Made by a program: the position numbers and the translations under genes. Below the pieces are notes generated by a model, which was not told the DNA's origin, searched no databases, and was given only the letters and a program-made list of their open reading frames with translations. This document shows positions 15,961-23,742 of a stretch of DNA of 64,000 bases, piece by piece (positions within the stretch are counted from its first letter, which is position 1; every line of letters begins with the position of its first letter). The stretch covers positions 1-64,000 of the forward strand of contig JABDHA010000007.1 of NCBI GenBank assembly GCA_013285705.1, read 5' to 3'. Origin of the DNA: Acidobacteriota bacterium (GTDB lineage Bacteria; Acidobacteriota; Terriglobia; Terriglobales; Acidobacteriaceae).

Positions 15961-17915
15961 CGACTTCTCTGGAACCGATCGATGGGGTACGTCATGTAGA
16001 CACATTTTCAGCATGGGCAGATGTCTACGATGCGCAGAAAAATCCTTTGCTGATGCTGGAAGAGCGCTATCTTCTGAGACTTCTTCCTGAGATACAAGAT
16101 CGCGATGTCCTTGATGTGGGTTGCGGCACGGGAAGATGGCTTGCTCATCTGAGTCGCTCCACCCCGCGGAGTCTACATGGAGTCGATCTCTCGCCGCAGA
16201 TGCTTTCTAGAGCGGATATGAAGCGCATCCCGAACGCGCAGTTATCCATTGCTTCATGTACGGATCTCCCGGTGCCGGACGCAAGTATCGATGTATTACT
16301 TGCATCGTTCGTTTTGAGTTATGTAGAAGATTTGTCTTGCGTCGCGAGAGAGTTCGCCAGGATCGCAAGGCCGGGATGTGATTTCTTCCTATCGGACATG
16401 CACCCGAAAACCGCTGCGAATCTTCATTGGAAGCGTTCGTTTCACAACGGAGTGGAGGAATTTCAGCTTCCGGCAATCCATAAGAAAATTCCGGAGATAG
16501 TCGCGGCGTTCCTGGATGCCGGTTTGGTTGTGCGAGCCATCCTTGAACCTCCGTTTGGCAAAGCTGAGCGGAGTGTTTTTGTGGAGCACGGGAAGTTGGA
16601 GCGATTTGCTGAAGCAGAACATCTGCCTTCTATCTATCTATTGCATCTTTCTAAGCCACATCCTGCGCCTGTTTTGTTGCACAAACGGAGTGGATTACAA
16701 AATCAGCATCTCTTGCATGGGGCGCGGTATGCGCCAGGTCCGTACGAAGTGGTCGCCGCATCCGTTTGTACGCGGGATGAGCAAATTGAGATGGTGGGCA
16801 ATGAGCCTTTTATAAATACGGAACATACTGCAACACGCATCGATCTCAATGGGTATCTTCTTCTGCCGGGGCTTATCAATGCGCACGATCATCTGGAATT
16901 CGCTCTCTTTCCTAAGCTTGGCAATGGCACCTATAAAAACGCGAAGCAGTGGGCGCTGGATATTCAGCAAAAGGACGCAGCGACGATTGCGCTGCATCGA
17001 CGAGTTCCTAAGCAGGTCCGTTTATGGTGGGGAGGCATTCGCAATCTGTTGAGCGGAGTGGCAACCGTATGTCACCATAACCCGCTCGATCCTGTGCTAT
17101 TAGAAGACGATTTCCCGGTACACGTAATTTCCCGCTTTGGATGGGAACATTCCCTTTCTTTCGCCGTTGATATTGGCGCCGCGTACCGAAATACAGCAGT
17201 CGATGAGCCGTTTATGATTCATGCCTGCGAGGGCATCGACGAGCAGTCGAAACAAGAACTGCTGAAGCTTGATGAACTTGGAGTGCTGGATCGGCGAACC
17301 ATTCTTATTCATGGATTGGCACTCGACCATGAAGGAGTGGCGCAACTCAACAGATGCGGCGCTGGGCTTGTTACCTGTCCATCTTCCAATGCGTTTCTAT
17401 TCGACAAAGCACCTTCGCGCGAGATTCTGGAGTGCGTTTCGCAGCTTGCGCTCGGCAGCGATTCGCCTCTTACCGCCGCGGGCGACCTGCTTGACGAAAT
17501 TCGTTTCGCAGCAAATGAATGCGCACTTTCTCCGGAGCAGCTTTATTGGCTGGTGACCGATTCACCGGCTTCAATGCTACGGCTTAATCGGGGTGAGGGC
17601 TCGATTCGGCCTGGAGCAAGCGCAGATCTAATCGCTGTGCGCGATCGAGAAGGTGATCCGGCAGAAGTTTTGTCCGCACTTACCTCGGATGATATTGAAC
17701 TCGTTCTCTTGTCAGGCCGAGTACAGTTGGCCTCAGCTTCAATCTTTGAAAGACTTTCTGCGGAAGACAAAAAAGGGTTGGAACCTCTTTGCATCGACGG
17801 AACTCTCCGCTGGTTGCGAGCCCCGATCGAAGATCTGCTGCGCGTGTCGGAAGATGTTTTAGGGAAAGACTCGGTGCGGCTGGGAGGCAAACCGATATGT
17901 CGACCCAGCTTGTAA
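15957..17915 (+). CDS. Methyltransferase-amidohydrolase fusion protein
   Basis: A 652-residue two-enzyme fusion. Residues 15-230 form a class I methyltransferase (DVLDVGCGTGRWLAHL, HGVDLSPQML, LLASFVLSYVEDL). Residues 250-625 form a metal-dependent amidohydrolase of the cytosine deaminase/ATZ-TRZ type. All expected ligands are visible: H310 and H312 (NAHDH), H422 with E425 (HACEG), H452 (IHGLALD) and D502 (LGSDSPLT). Such hydrolases deaminate or dechlorinate heterocycles or open cyclic amides. Fusion implies that both act on one molecule, possibly a nitrogen heterocycle. ATG 15957 overlaps the previous stop by four bases. No frameshift is needed to join the two parts. Confidence 0.87.
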   Translation: MTTSLEPIDGVRHVDTFSAWADVYDAQKNPLLMLEERYLLRLLPEIQDRDVLDVGCGTGRWLAHLSRSTPRSLHGVDLSPQMLSRADMKRIPNAQLSIASCTDLPVPDASIDVLLASFVLSYVEDLSCVAREFARIARPGCDFFLSDMHPKTAANLHWKRSFHNGVEEFQLPAIHKKIPEIVAAFLDAGLVVRAILEPPFGKAERSVFVEHGKLERFAEAEHLPSIYLLHLSKPHPAPVLLHKRSGLQNQHLLHGARYAPGPYEVVAASVCTRDEQIEMVGNEPFINTEHTATRIDLNGYLLLPGLINAHDHLEFALFPKLGNGTYKNAKQWALDIQQKDAATIALHRRVPKQVRLWWGGIRNLLSGVATVCHHNPLDPVLLEDDFPVHVISRFGWEHSLSFAVDIGAAYRNTAVDEPFMIHACEGIDEQSKQELLKLDELGVLDRRTILIHGLALDHEGVAQLNRCGAGLVTCPSSNAFLFDKAPSREILECVSQLALGSDSPLTAAGDLLDEIRFAANECALSPEQLYWLVTDSPASMLRLNRGEGSIRPGASADLIAVRDREGDPAEVLSALTSDDIELVLLSGRVQLASASIFERLSAEDKKGLEPLCIDGTLRWLRAPIEDLLRVSEDVLGKDSVRLGGKPICRPSL

Positions 17916-18958
17916 ATATAGCTCTGCGCGAAGCCAAACCACATACGCGCGACGAGCAACCGCATGACACTCTCGGGACCCATCGGTTAACTGCATTACC
18001 GATACTGATTCTGAATGTTCACGAACGATGCAACTGCCGTTGCTTAATGTGCGATATCTGGAAGCGGGAAGGTGGAGCAGAGCTTAGGGTAGAAGAGCTT
18101 CGACGCCATCGGGAATCCATCATCCGGTTGGGCGTGCGCCAGGTTGTCCTTACAGGCGGAGAGCCTCTCCTGCACAGTGATCTTTCAGCGATCTGCGGTC
18201 TATTGAAAGAGTGTGGTGTCAACATAACATTGCTTTCAACCGGGCTGCTACTCAAGAAGCGTGCCGAGTTGGTGGCCTCATTTTGTGACGAGGTTATTGT
18301 TTCACTCGATGGCCCTGAAGAAACACACGACCGTGTGCGTTGCGTGCAGGGAGCGTTTCGATTGATGCGTGAGGGCATTCTTGCGGTCCGGCAACAGAAG
18401 CCAGAGATGCGTGTCAACGGACGCAGCACCATACAGAAGGCGAATCATGCACTACTGAGGCAGACGGTTCATGCTGCCAAGTTGCTGGAACTGGATTCCA
18501 TCTCATTTCTTGCTGCTGACGTTTCTTCACAAGCGTTCAATCGCGAACTTGTCTGGTCAGGCGAGCGCCAGAACGACATTGCTCTTTCGCGGGAGGAAGT
18601 GATTGCGTTGAAAGCAGAAGTCGACCGATTGATCCGCGACAATGGCGATGATATTCATTCGAAATACATTGTCGAGCCACCCGAGAAACTTTATCGAATC
18701 GTGCGCCGCTTCCGCGAAGATCTGGGAGAGATTCCACCGCAGGCCCCTTTATGCAACGCCCCCTGGGTTTCTGCCGTCATGGAAGTCGACGGCTCGATAC
18801 GGCCGTGCTTTTTCCATCGCAAGGTTGGCAGTCTAAAATCCATGTCGCTTGAAGAAGCGATCAATACCGAAGATGCTCAGTTGTTCAGACGCACGCTCGA
18901 TGTACCGGAAAATCCAATCTGCAAACGTTGTGTCTGTTCATTGCATTACAAGAAATAG
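17897..18958 (+). CDS. Radical SAM/SPASM-domain protein
   Basis: A 353-residue radical SAM enzyme with the cluster motif C45, C49 and C52 (ERCNCRCLMC), the GGEPLL segment typical of the fold, and a C-terminal SPASM-like cysteine region (PLCNAPW, then IRPCFFHR, and finally PICKRCVC) that would hold auxiliary iron-sulfur clusters. Relatives include peptide-maturing enzymes and enzymes acting on sugars or nucleotides. I chose ATG 17897 (GGAGG nine bases upstream), giving an 19-base overlap with the preceding gene; a start at 17789 is in frame but adds a non-conserved basic leader. It closes the cluster. No precursor peptide is evident nearby. Confidence 0.87.
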   Translation: MSTQLVNIALREAKPHTRDEQPHDTLGTHRLTALPILILNVHERCNCRCLMCDIWKREGGAELRVEELRRHRESIIRLGVRQVVLTGGEPLLHSDLSAICGLLKECGVNITLLSTGLLLKKRAELVASFCDEVIVSLDGPEETHDRVRCVQGAFRLMREGILAVRQQKPEMRVNGRSTIQKANHALLRQTVHAAKLLELDSISFLAADVSSQAFNRELVWSGERQNDIALSREEVIALKAEVDRLIRDNGDDIHSKYIVEPPEKLYRIVRRFREDLGEIPPQAPLCNAPWVSAVMEVDGSIRPCFFHRKVGSLKSMSLEEAINTEDAQLFRRTLDVPENPICKRCVCSLHYKK

Positions 18959-18981
18959 ACGAGAAGACAAGCATGGTTCTT

Positions 18982-18998
18982 CTTGATTGAAAATCAAG
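18982..18998 (+). terminator. Possible hairpin behind the radical SAM cluster
   Basis: CTTGATT (18982-18988) pairs with AATCAAG (18992-18998) around a GAA loop. It follows the cluster's last stop by 24 bases and precedes the next operator array. There is no run of T behind it, so it is a weak terminator candidate. Confidence 0.3.
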
Positions 18999-19009
18999 CC
19001 TGGATAGTC

Positions 19010-19066
19010 TGACAAAACAATGACAATTAGTTGACGGCCATCTGACACGTCTTGTCACGGTACTCG
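19010..19066 (+). promoter_or_regulatory. Four-box TGACA array upstream of the flippase gene
   Basis: TGACAA (19010), TGACAA (19021), TGACGG (19032) and TGACAC (19043) are each exactly 11 bases apart, the most regular array of the window. A weak -10 candidate (TACTCG, 19061) lies 18 bases after the start of the last box, the same distance as at 8160 and 39215. The array shows that the flippase gene has its own promoter and is not just the end of the radical SAM transcript. The response regulator at 25586-26323 is the likely binder (inference). Confidence 0.75.
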
Positions 19067-19135
19067 CTAGCCTTAAGAAACGATGTATTCGCTGCACAAC
19101 AAGACAGTGCAAGTACCGCGAAATCAAGGCGTGCG

Positions 19136-20461
19136 ATGAAAACACATTTGTCGAACGCTGCCTATGGGATTTTGGACTACGCCGCATACCCCATCGGAAT
19201 GCTGATCGTCGCACCGGTGATGCTGCGAAATCTAGGTGTTCCGCAATACGGTATATGGGCTGTTGTAACTGCCGCAGTGAGTACTGGCTCAATCATAGCT
19301 TCCGGTTTCGGCGATGCAAACATTCAGCATGTCGCAACGCAACGTAGTGTCGGCGATTCTGACGCGTTGTTGCGCGCAGTGCGCAGCACGATGGGCATTC
19401 ATCTGATTCTGGGTGCTGCGATTGCACTGATTTCATGGATGATGGCCCCGTATGTGGCAAGGCATGTTACCGCTGCTGATGCTGATTTGCAGTCCACCTG
19501 CCTGTGGTCCCTACGGATCGCCAGCGTAGTGATACTGGTGCGTACCATCGAGACTGTGTGCATCAGCACGCAAAGAGCCTTTGAGCGTTATGGCGCTGCA
19601 GTGCGAATCAGCATTTTCGTCCGTCTGTTGACGCTGGCAGCAGCCGCAATACTCAGCAGAGTGGGCCAAACCGTTGTTAGCATCATGGCCGCGACGGCAG
19701 TTCTTATTGTGCTGGGATTGTGGTTGCAGATGGCTCGTCTCAAAGAGCTTCTGCATGCTGACTCTCTAACTCCGGCATTCGATCGCGAGGCCACCAGAGC
19801 GCTTTTCGCATTTGGCATCTTCAGCTGGCTCCAGGCCGTGTCGGGTGTCATCTTCAGCCAAACGGACAGGCTGATTACGGGTGTTTCGCTGGGAGCGACC
19901 ACTGTAGCATCATATGCTCTTTGCGTCCAGATGGCACAGCCGATCTACGGCTTCGCCGCGTCGGGTCTTCACTTTCTTTTTCCCTATCTTGCCCAGCGGC
20001 ACGCCACAACATCAGCACAAGAATTGAGAAAAGCAGTGCTGCTCTCCTTCATCGCGAATCTGTCCCTCGTTGCGCTTGGTGCAGCGACCCTTCTTCTTTT
20101 CGGCAACCGCATACTTCACGCCTGGGGAGGTGACGCCATTGCACAGAGTGCTACGCGCATTCTTCCGCTTGTGGTATGGAGTTCTGCTTTGCTGGGACTG
20201 AATGTCACCGGCACATATGCCATGCTCGCGCTCGGTCGTGTGCGAGTAATTACTTGGATCAATCTCGGGAGCGGGGGAGTCATGCTGCTGCTGATTATGT
20301 GGCTGCTTCCTCGTTATGGAGTTTATGGGGTAGCAATTGCCCGTTTTTGTTATAGCCCGATTACGCTCCTTCTCTATATTCCGCTCTTATCTCTTTTATA
20401 TTTTGGTTCCGATATTGGCATGCGTGTAGCGACAACTGTTCCGACCTGCGAGGAGGTATGA
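19136..20461 (+). CDS. Wzx-like polysaccharide flippase
   Basis: A 441-residue integral membrane protein with about 12-14 helices throughout, starting MKTHLSNAAYGILDYAAYPIG, which is typical of the oligosaccharide flippase (Wzx/RfbX, MOP superfamily). It would move lipid-linked glycan units from the inner to the outer face of the cytoplasmic membrane. The start is ATG 19136 (AAGG upstream); a longer frame to 19052 would overlap the promoter. Its stop overlaps the start of the glycosyltransferase gene, so the two are translated together. It complements the Wzy- and Wzz-like genes 8 kb away, which lack their own flippase. Confidence 0.88.
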   Translation: MKTHLSNAAYGILDYAAYPIGMLIVAPVMLRNLGVPQYGIWAVVTAAVSTGSIIASGFGDANIQHVATQRSVGDSDALLRAVRSTMGIHLILGAAIALISWMMAPYVARHVTAADADLQSTCLWSLRIASVVILVRTIETVCISTQRAFERYGAAVRISIFVRLLTLAAAAILSRVGQTVVSIMAATAVLIVLGLWLQMARLKELLHADSLTPAFDREATRALFAFGIFSWLQAVSGVIFSQTDRLITGVSLGATTVASYALCVQMAQPIYGFAASGLHFLFPYLAQRHATTSAQELRKAVLLSFIANLSLVALGAATLLLFGNRILHAWGGDAIAQSATRILPLVVWSSALLGLNVTGTYAMLALGRVRVITWINLGSGGVMLLLIMWLLPRYGVYGVAIARFCYSPITLLLYIPLLSLLYFGSDIGMRVATTVPTCEEV

Positions 20462-21447
20462 GCAAAATCGTGCCCACTCGTAACTGCGCTGGCCATGTTG
20501 GATCAGGCGTGACTACTTCCGACAGTCAAGGCGGAAAGACCGATAGGGCGCATTTCATGAGGCTCGTCGAAACGCGTCCTCACGCAAACCTACTCGGAGT
20601 GCACGTAGAGCCGCTTGATATGGAGCGCGCCGTCGCCCGCGTCGGAGATGCTCTCAATAAGCCTCACAAGGGATACGTCTGCATGATCGGTGTGCATGGC
20701 ATCATGGAGGCACAACGAAATCCAAATCTTGCTGCAGCCTATGCTAGTGCGCTGATCACAGTGCCCGATGGCATGCCGGCGGTGTGGGTGGGGCACTGGC
20801 AAGGGCACGAGGAGATGCAGCGTGTTGCCGGGCCTGATCTCATGCTGGAGATATTCCGGCGCAAGGAGTTCGCAGGCTACACGCACTTCCTTTATGGAGG
20901 CAAGGAGGGAATTGCGGAGGAGCTTGCCACGAATTTCAAACAGAGATTCCCGCACGCTCACATCGTCGGTACACATACCCCGCCTTTTCGTGACCTCACT
21001 CACGATGAAGAAGAGAATTTGATAGCAACCATCCGCAACCTGAAACCCGACATCATCTGGGTCGGTATCAGCACCCCAAAACAGGAGCTGTTCATGAGAC
21101 GATATCTCCCCAGGATGGAGACGAGGCTCATGTTCGGCGTAGGCGCGGCATTTGATTTCCACACGGGTCGTATTCAAGATTGTGCGGAGTGGATCAAGCG
21201 CGCGGGCTTGCAGTGGTTTCATCGGTTAATGCAGGATCCGCGGCATCTATGGCGCCGCTATCTTCGCAACAACCCTGCATTTCTCTGGCGAATCGCTTTG
21301 CAACTTGCGGGATTGAGAAGCTATCCTACAACACGAGCAGTTCATGCGATCGAGTTCACGCCACGCCCCGCACGCGGACGTGCGAACTTTTCGCAAAACA
21401 AGGGTCAGCCCGCGGCCGTTCGAATACAACCGGAGAGTATCGAGTAG
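20458..21447 (+). CDS. WecG/TagA/CpsF-family glycosyltransferase
   Basis: A 329-residue transferase of glycosyltransferase family 26. Characteristic are VPDGMPAVWVG, the segment YGGKEGIAEELATNFKQRFP, IWVGISTPKQELFM and FGVGAAFDFHTGRI. Family members add N-acetylmannosaminuronic acid or a related sugar to a lipid-linked sugar early in glycan assembly, on the cytoplasmic face. ATG 20458 overlaps the flippase stop; the first 30 residues are not conserved, and ATG 20557 is a possible alternative start. The last 40 residues are a basic tail. The sugar donor cannot be named. Confidence 0.9.
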   Translation: MSKIVPTRNCAGHVGSGVTTSDSQGGKTDRAHFMRLVETRPHANLLGVHVEPLDMERAVARVGDALNKPHKGYVCMIGVHGIMEAQRNPNLAAAYASALITVPDGMPAVWVGHWQGHEEMQRVAGPDLMLEIFRRKEFAGYTHFLYGGKEGIAEELATNFKQRFPHAHIVGTHTPPFRDLTHDEEENLIATIRNLKPDIIWVGISTPKQELFMRRYLPRMETRLMFGVGAAFDFHTGRIQDCAEWIKRAGLQWFHRLMQDPRHLWRRYLRNNPAFLWRIALQLAGLRSYPTTRAVHAIEFTPRPARGRANFSQNKGQPAAVRIQPESIE

Positions 21448-21454
21448 TTCGTGT

Positions 21455-22168
21455 TCAATAAGTGGGCTTTGAGTCCTGATCGTATGGCTGGCCGAATTTA
21501 TTTAGATGCGTTGGAGGCTGCTGTGGAATCGAAGACATATTTAACTCGCCGAGATCGCCCGTATCCGACCCGAGGTGGATATCACGTACCAATCGATCCA
21601 GAGCTGGTTGTGGCGTTCCCTCTACCCACACATGCAACTCATACTCGCCGACAGGAACGTCGTGAAGCTGAAATCCGCCGTTGGAATCGGCGATTGCGTA
21701 CAAAGGTGTAGGTAAAGACAGGATTACCGCGCTCATCTCAGGGTGAATATTACAGAAAATATAGGAGACGCCCTCGCGGGAGAATTTGACTTCTTTGGTC
21801 GAGCCTGCCTCGTACAGGCCTAGATCAAACCGTTTGCCATCAAAAAGCGAGAAAACATTGTGAAAGAAGGGATCTTCGTTGGGAAAAAGAACGGTGCTGC
21901 CGACTGGCACGATCAGCAGGTGCGGGCTAAACATCCTATTCTTCTGTACAAGGGTGTAATTGTCACGCGGCGGAAACGGTAAAACGGGTGTTCCTTGGAG
22001 CGGCTTTAGCCAGAGAACCGCAGGAGGTGTGTGACGCTTCATCTGCTCCTGCGGAAACAAAATGTGCATGCGCACATCCACTTTGGTCTGCAAAGAGTTT
22101 CCCTGTGCGGGCAACGTCAATGACAGAACGGCAACGCAAAATAGCTTGTGGACGTACAGCATTCGCAT
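21455..22168 (-). CDS. Exported cupredoxin-domain protein (type 1 copper)
   Basis: A 237-residue exported protein. A signal peptide (about 1-23) is followed by a plastocyanin-like domain (about 75-155). The copper ligands are in place: a His in PFFHNVFS, then Cys, His and Met in FCNIHPEM. A beta-sandwich of the carboxypeptidase-regulatory type follows (GGFQLHDVPVGEYELHVWVEG), with a Pro/Gln-rich tail. Similar proteins are annotated as methylamine utilisation or copper proteins. It is the last gene of an operon with regulator, kinase and porin, three bases behind the porin gene. It probably carries electrons or senses copper or redox state in the periplasm. Confidence 0.8.
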   Translation of the reverse strand: MRMLYVHKLFCVAVLSLTLPAQGNSLQTKVDVRMHILFPQEQMKRHTPPAVLWLKPLQGTPVLPFPPRDNYTLVQKNRMFSPHLLIVPVGSTVLFPNEDPFFHNVFSLFDGKRFDLGLYEAGSTKEVKFSREGVSYIFCNIHPEMSAVILSLPTPLYAIADSNGGFQLHDVPVGEYELHVWVEGTPQPALDRLVRDIHLGSDTGDLGELNMSSIPQQPPTHLNKFGQPYDQDSKPTY

Positions 22169-22170
22169 TT

Positions 22171-23742
22171 TCAGAATTTATACCCCGCGGCCACTCCGAT
22201 AATATTGCTCACTGCCGTTGGGAAGTTTACAGGTGAAGTTTCCAGGCGGCGATACTCCAGCGAGAAGAGTAGATATGCGCTCGGACTATAAATTACGTTG
22301 CCAGTAAACGTACGATTGCGTGCAACGTTCTGGTAGTAGGAGGTGTAATCATCTGCATAAGAACGCAGTTGTGTGGCGGGAACATTGTCGATGCCAAAAG
22401 CGCCGTTGAACTCCAACCTCTCGCTGAAGCGTTCTTTCAGCTGCGCCCATCCTCCCACTGCGTCGAATTCGCGGAAGTAGAAATTGCCCGGCTCATCAAG
22501 GTCAGGGCGGTATCCATAATCTTTATAACCCCCGCCTCCCAGCCCCCCCAGAGCCTGTCCGCGATAAAAACTGCCCATGAATTCCAGACGCGCGGGGAGC
22601 GGCTGACGGTAATCGAGTGTGCCAGCCCATGCATCGAAGTTCGTCCCGGAAGCGGTGCGGTGCGGAGAGAAATATCCGCCTAACCCCAGTTGTGCTCCGT
22701 CTTCCTTCTGTGTACCTAGCAGCGTGATGCGGGTTTCCACACCAGGCCAGCGGCTCCTCTCGGCCGCAGACGGCTGAGAGATAACCGAGGTTGTACTGGC
22801 AGCCGTAGAAGTGGTGTATTGCACTGGAGCATCCGAAACATCCATGAGCGCTGCCTGTAGCCGGAGTCGCTGTGAATTCGAGAGTGAGAGATCATGCGTC
22901 ACTCCGACTTGCGGGTTCCAGCTCCATAGATTGCCGGACCAGCCAAGCGCGGGTATCGCGATAGCAGTCAGGGAAGAGGGTTGGTTCGGGCTGATGATAG
23001 GCCGGTCGAGCGAAAAGAAAGCCTGCGTGTGCTCCCAGTCAAGCGTAGCATGTGCGGTACGCAGTCGTAACAAGCCAATGCTCCTATTGTATGTGCTGCT
23101 AGAGGTGACCGCGGATTGCGAAGTTCCATCGAAATCAACTCGCACATCAGCATAGCTGCGCGCTCCAAAAAGGTGAGGACCGCGAGCATCCAAACCCAGC
23201 ACTGTCTGTCGGATCGAGGCTCCCGTACTGCCTCCGCCTCCTATGGCAAGCGTAGGCGTAGACGGTATGTCTACCTGCTGCGTATTCGCAAATCCGCTGA
23301 GCAGGATAAGTCCGCTCACTTTGATCGGATATTTTGACTCGCTCTCAACCTTGGCCTGTTCTTGCGTCGCAACCTGCGATTTCAGGATCGCCTGCTGTTC
23401 ACGAAGACTGTCGACTTGCGCGGCAAGGTCTTCGGCAGGTTGGTCCGGTGGCGGAGCCGGTGCTGTCTCCATTCCTGTGGCAGCCATCTTTTGTCGCAGC
23501 GCTGTGAGCTGGGTACGCATCTCTTCCATCTGCCGCTGCGTCTGCTCAAGCTGTGTTTGTGTTCGGTTCATGGCATCGGTCAATTGCTGAACTTGTTGCG
23601 CAAGATTTTCCTGGGTTGACGTCTGCGCTCTTCCTTGCATGGTCGACACGCAAACGAAAACCAGGGAACCAAGAAGCGCACGCTTCTGAGTCTGCAAAAG
23701 CGTGTGCCATTGCCGGTGGGGTCTGGAGCAGCTCCGTCTCAT
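22171..23742 (-). CDS. Outer-membrane porin-like protein with N-terminal coiled coil
   Basis: A 523-residue protein. After a signal peptide (about 1-39) comes a Gln-rich coiled coil (about 45-120, QQLTDAMNRTQTQLEQTQRQ and similar heptads), which in other porins anchors to peptidoglycan. The remainder is a beta-barrel with alternating hydrophobic strands and a terminal aromatic residue (AAGYKF) as needed for insertion into the outer membrane. It overlaps the sensor kinase gene by four bases, so they are co-expressed. The barrel could bring the signal or substrate to the periplasmic kinase sensor. Specificity is not readable. Confidence 0.78.
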   Translation of the reverse strand: MRRSCSRPHRQWHTLLQTQKRALLGSLVFVCVSTMQGRAQTSTQENLAQQVQQLTDAMNRTQTQLEQTQRQMEEMRTQLTALRQKMAATGMETAPAPPPDQPAEDLAAQVDSLREQQAILKSQVATQEQAKVESESKYPIKVSGLILLSGFANTQQVDIPSTPTLAIGGGGSTGASIRQTVLGLDARGPHLFGARSYADVRVDFDGTSQSAVTSSSTYNRSIGLLRLRTAHATLDWEHTQAFFSLDRPIISPNQPSSLTAIAIPALGWSGNLWSWNPQVGVTHDLSLSNSQRLRLQAALMDVSDAPVQYTTSTAASTTSVISQPSAAERSRWPGVETRITLLGTQKEDGAQLGLGGYFSPHRTASGTNFDAWAGTLDYRQPLPARLEFMGSFYRGQALGGLGGGGYKDYGYRPDLDEPGNFYFREFDAVGGWAQLKERFSERLEFNGAFGIDNVPATQLRSYADDYTSYYQNVARNRTFTGNVIYSPSAYLLFSLEYRRLETSPVNFPTAVSNIIGVAAGYKF

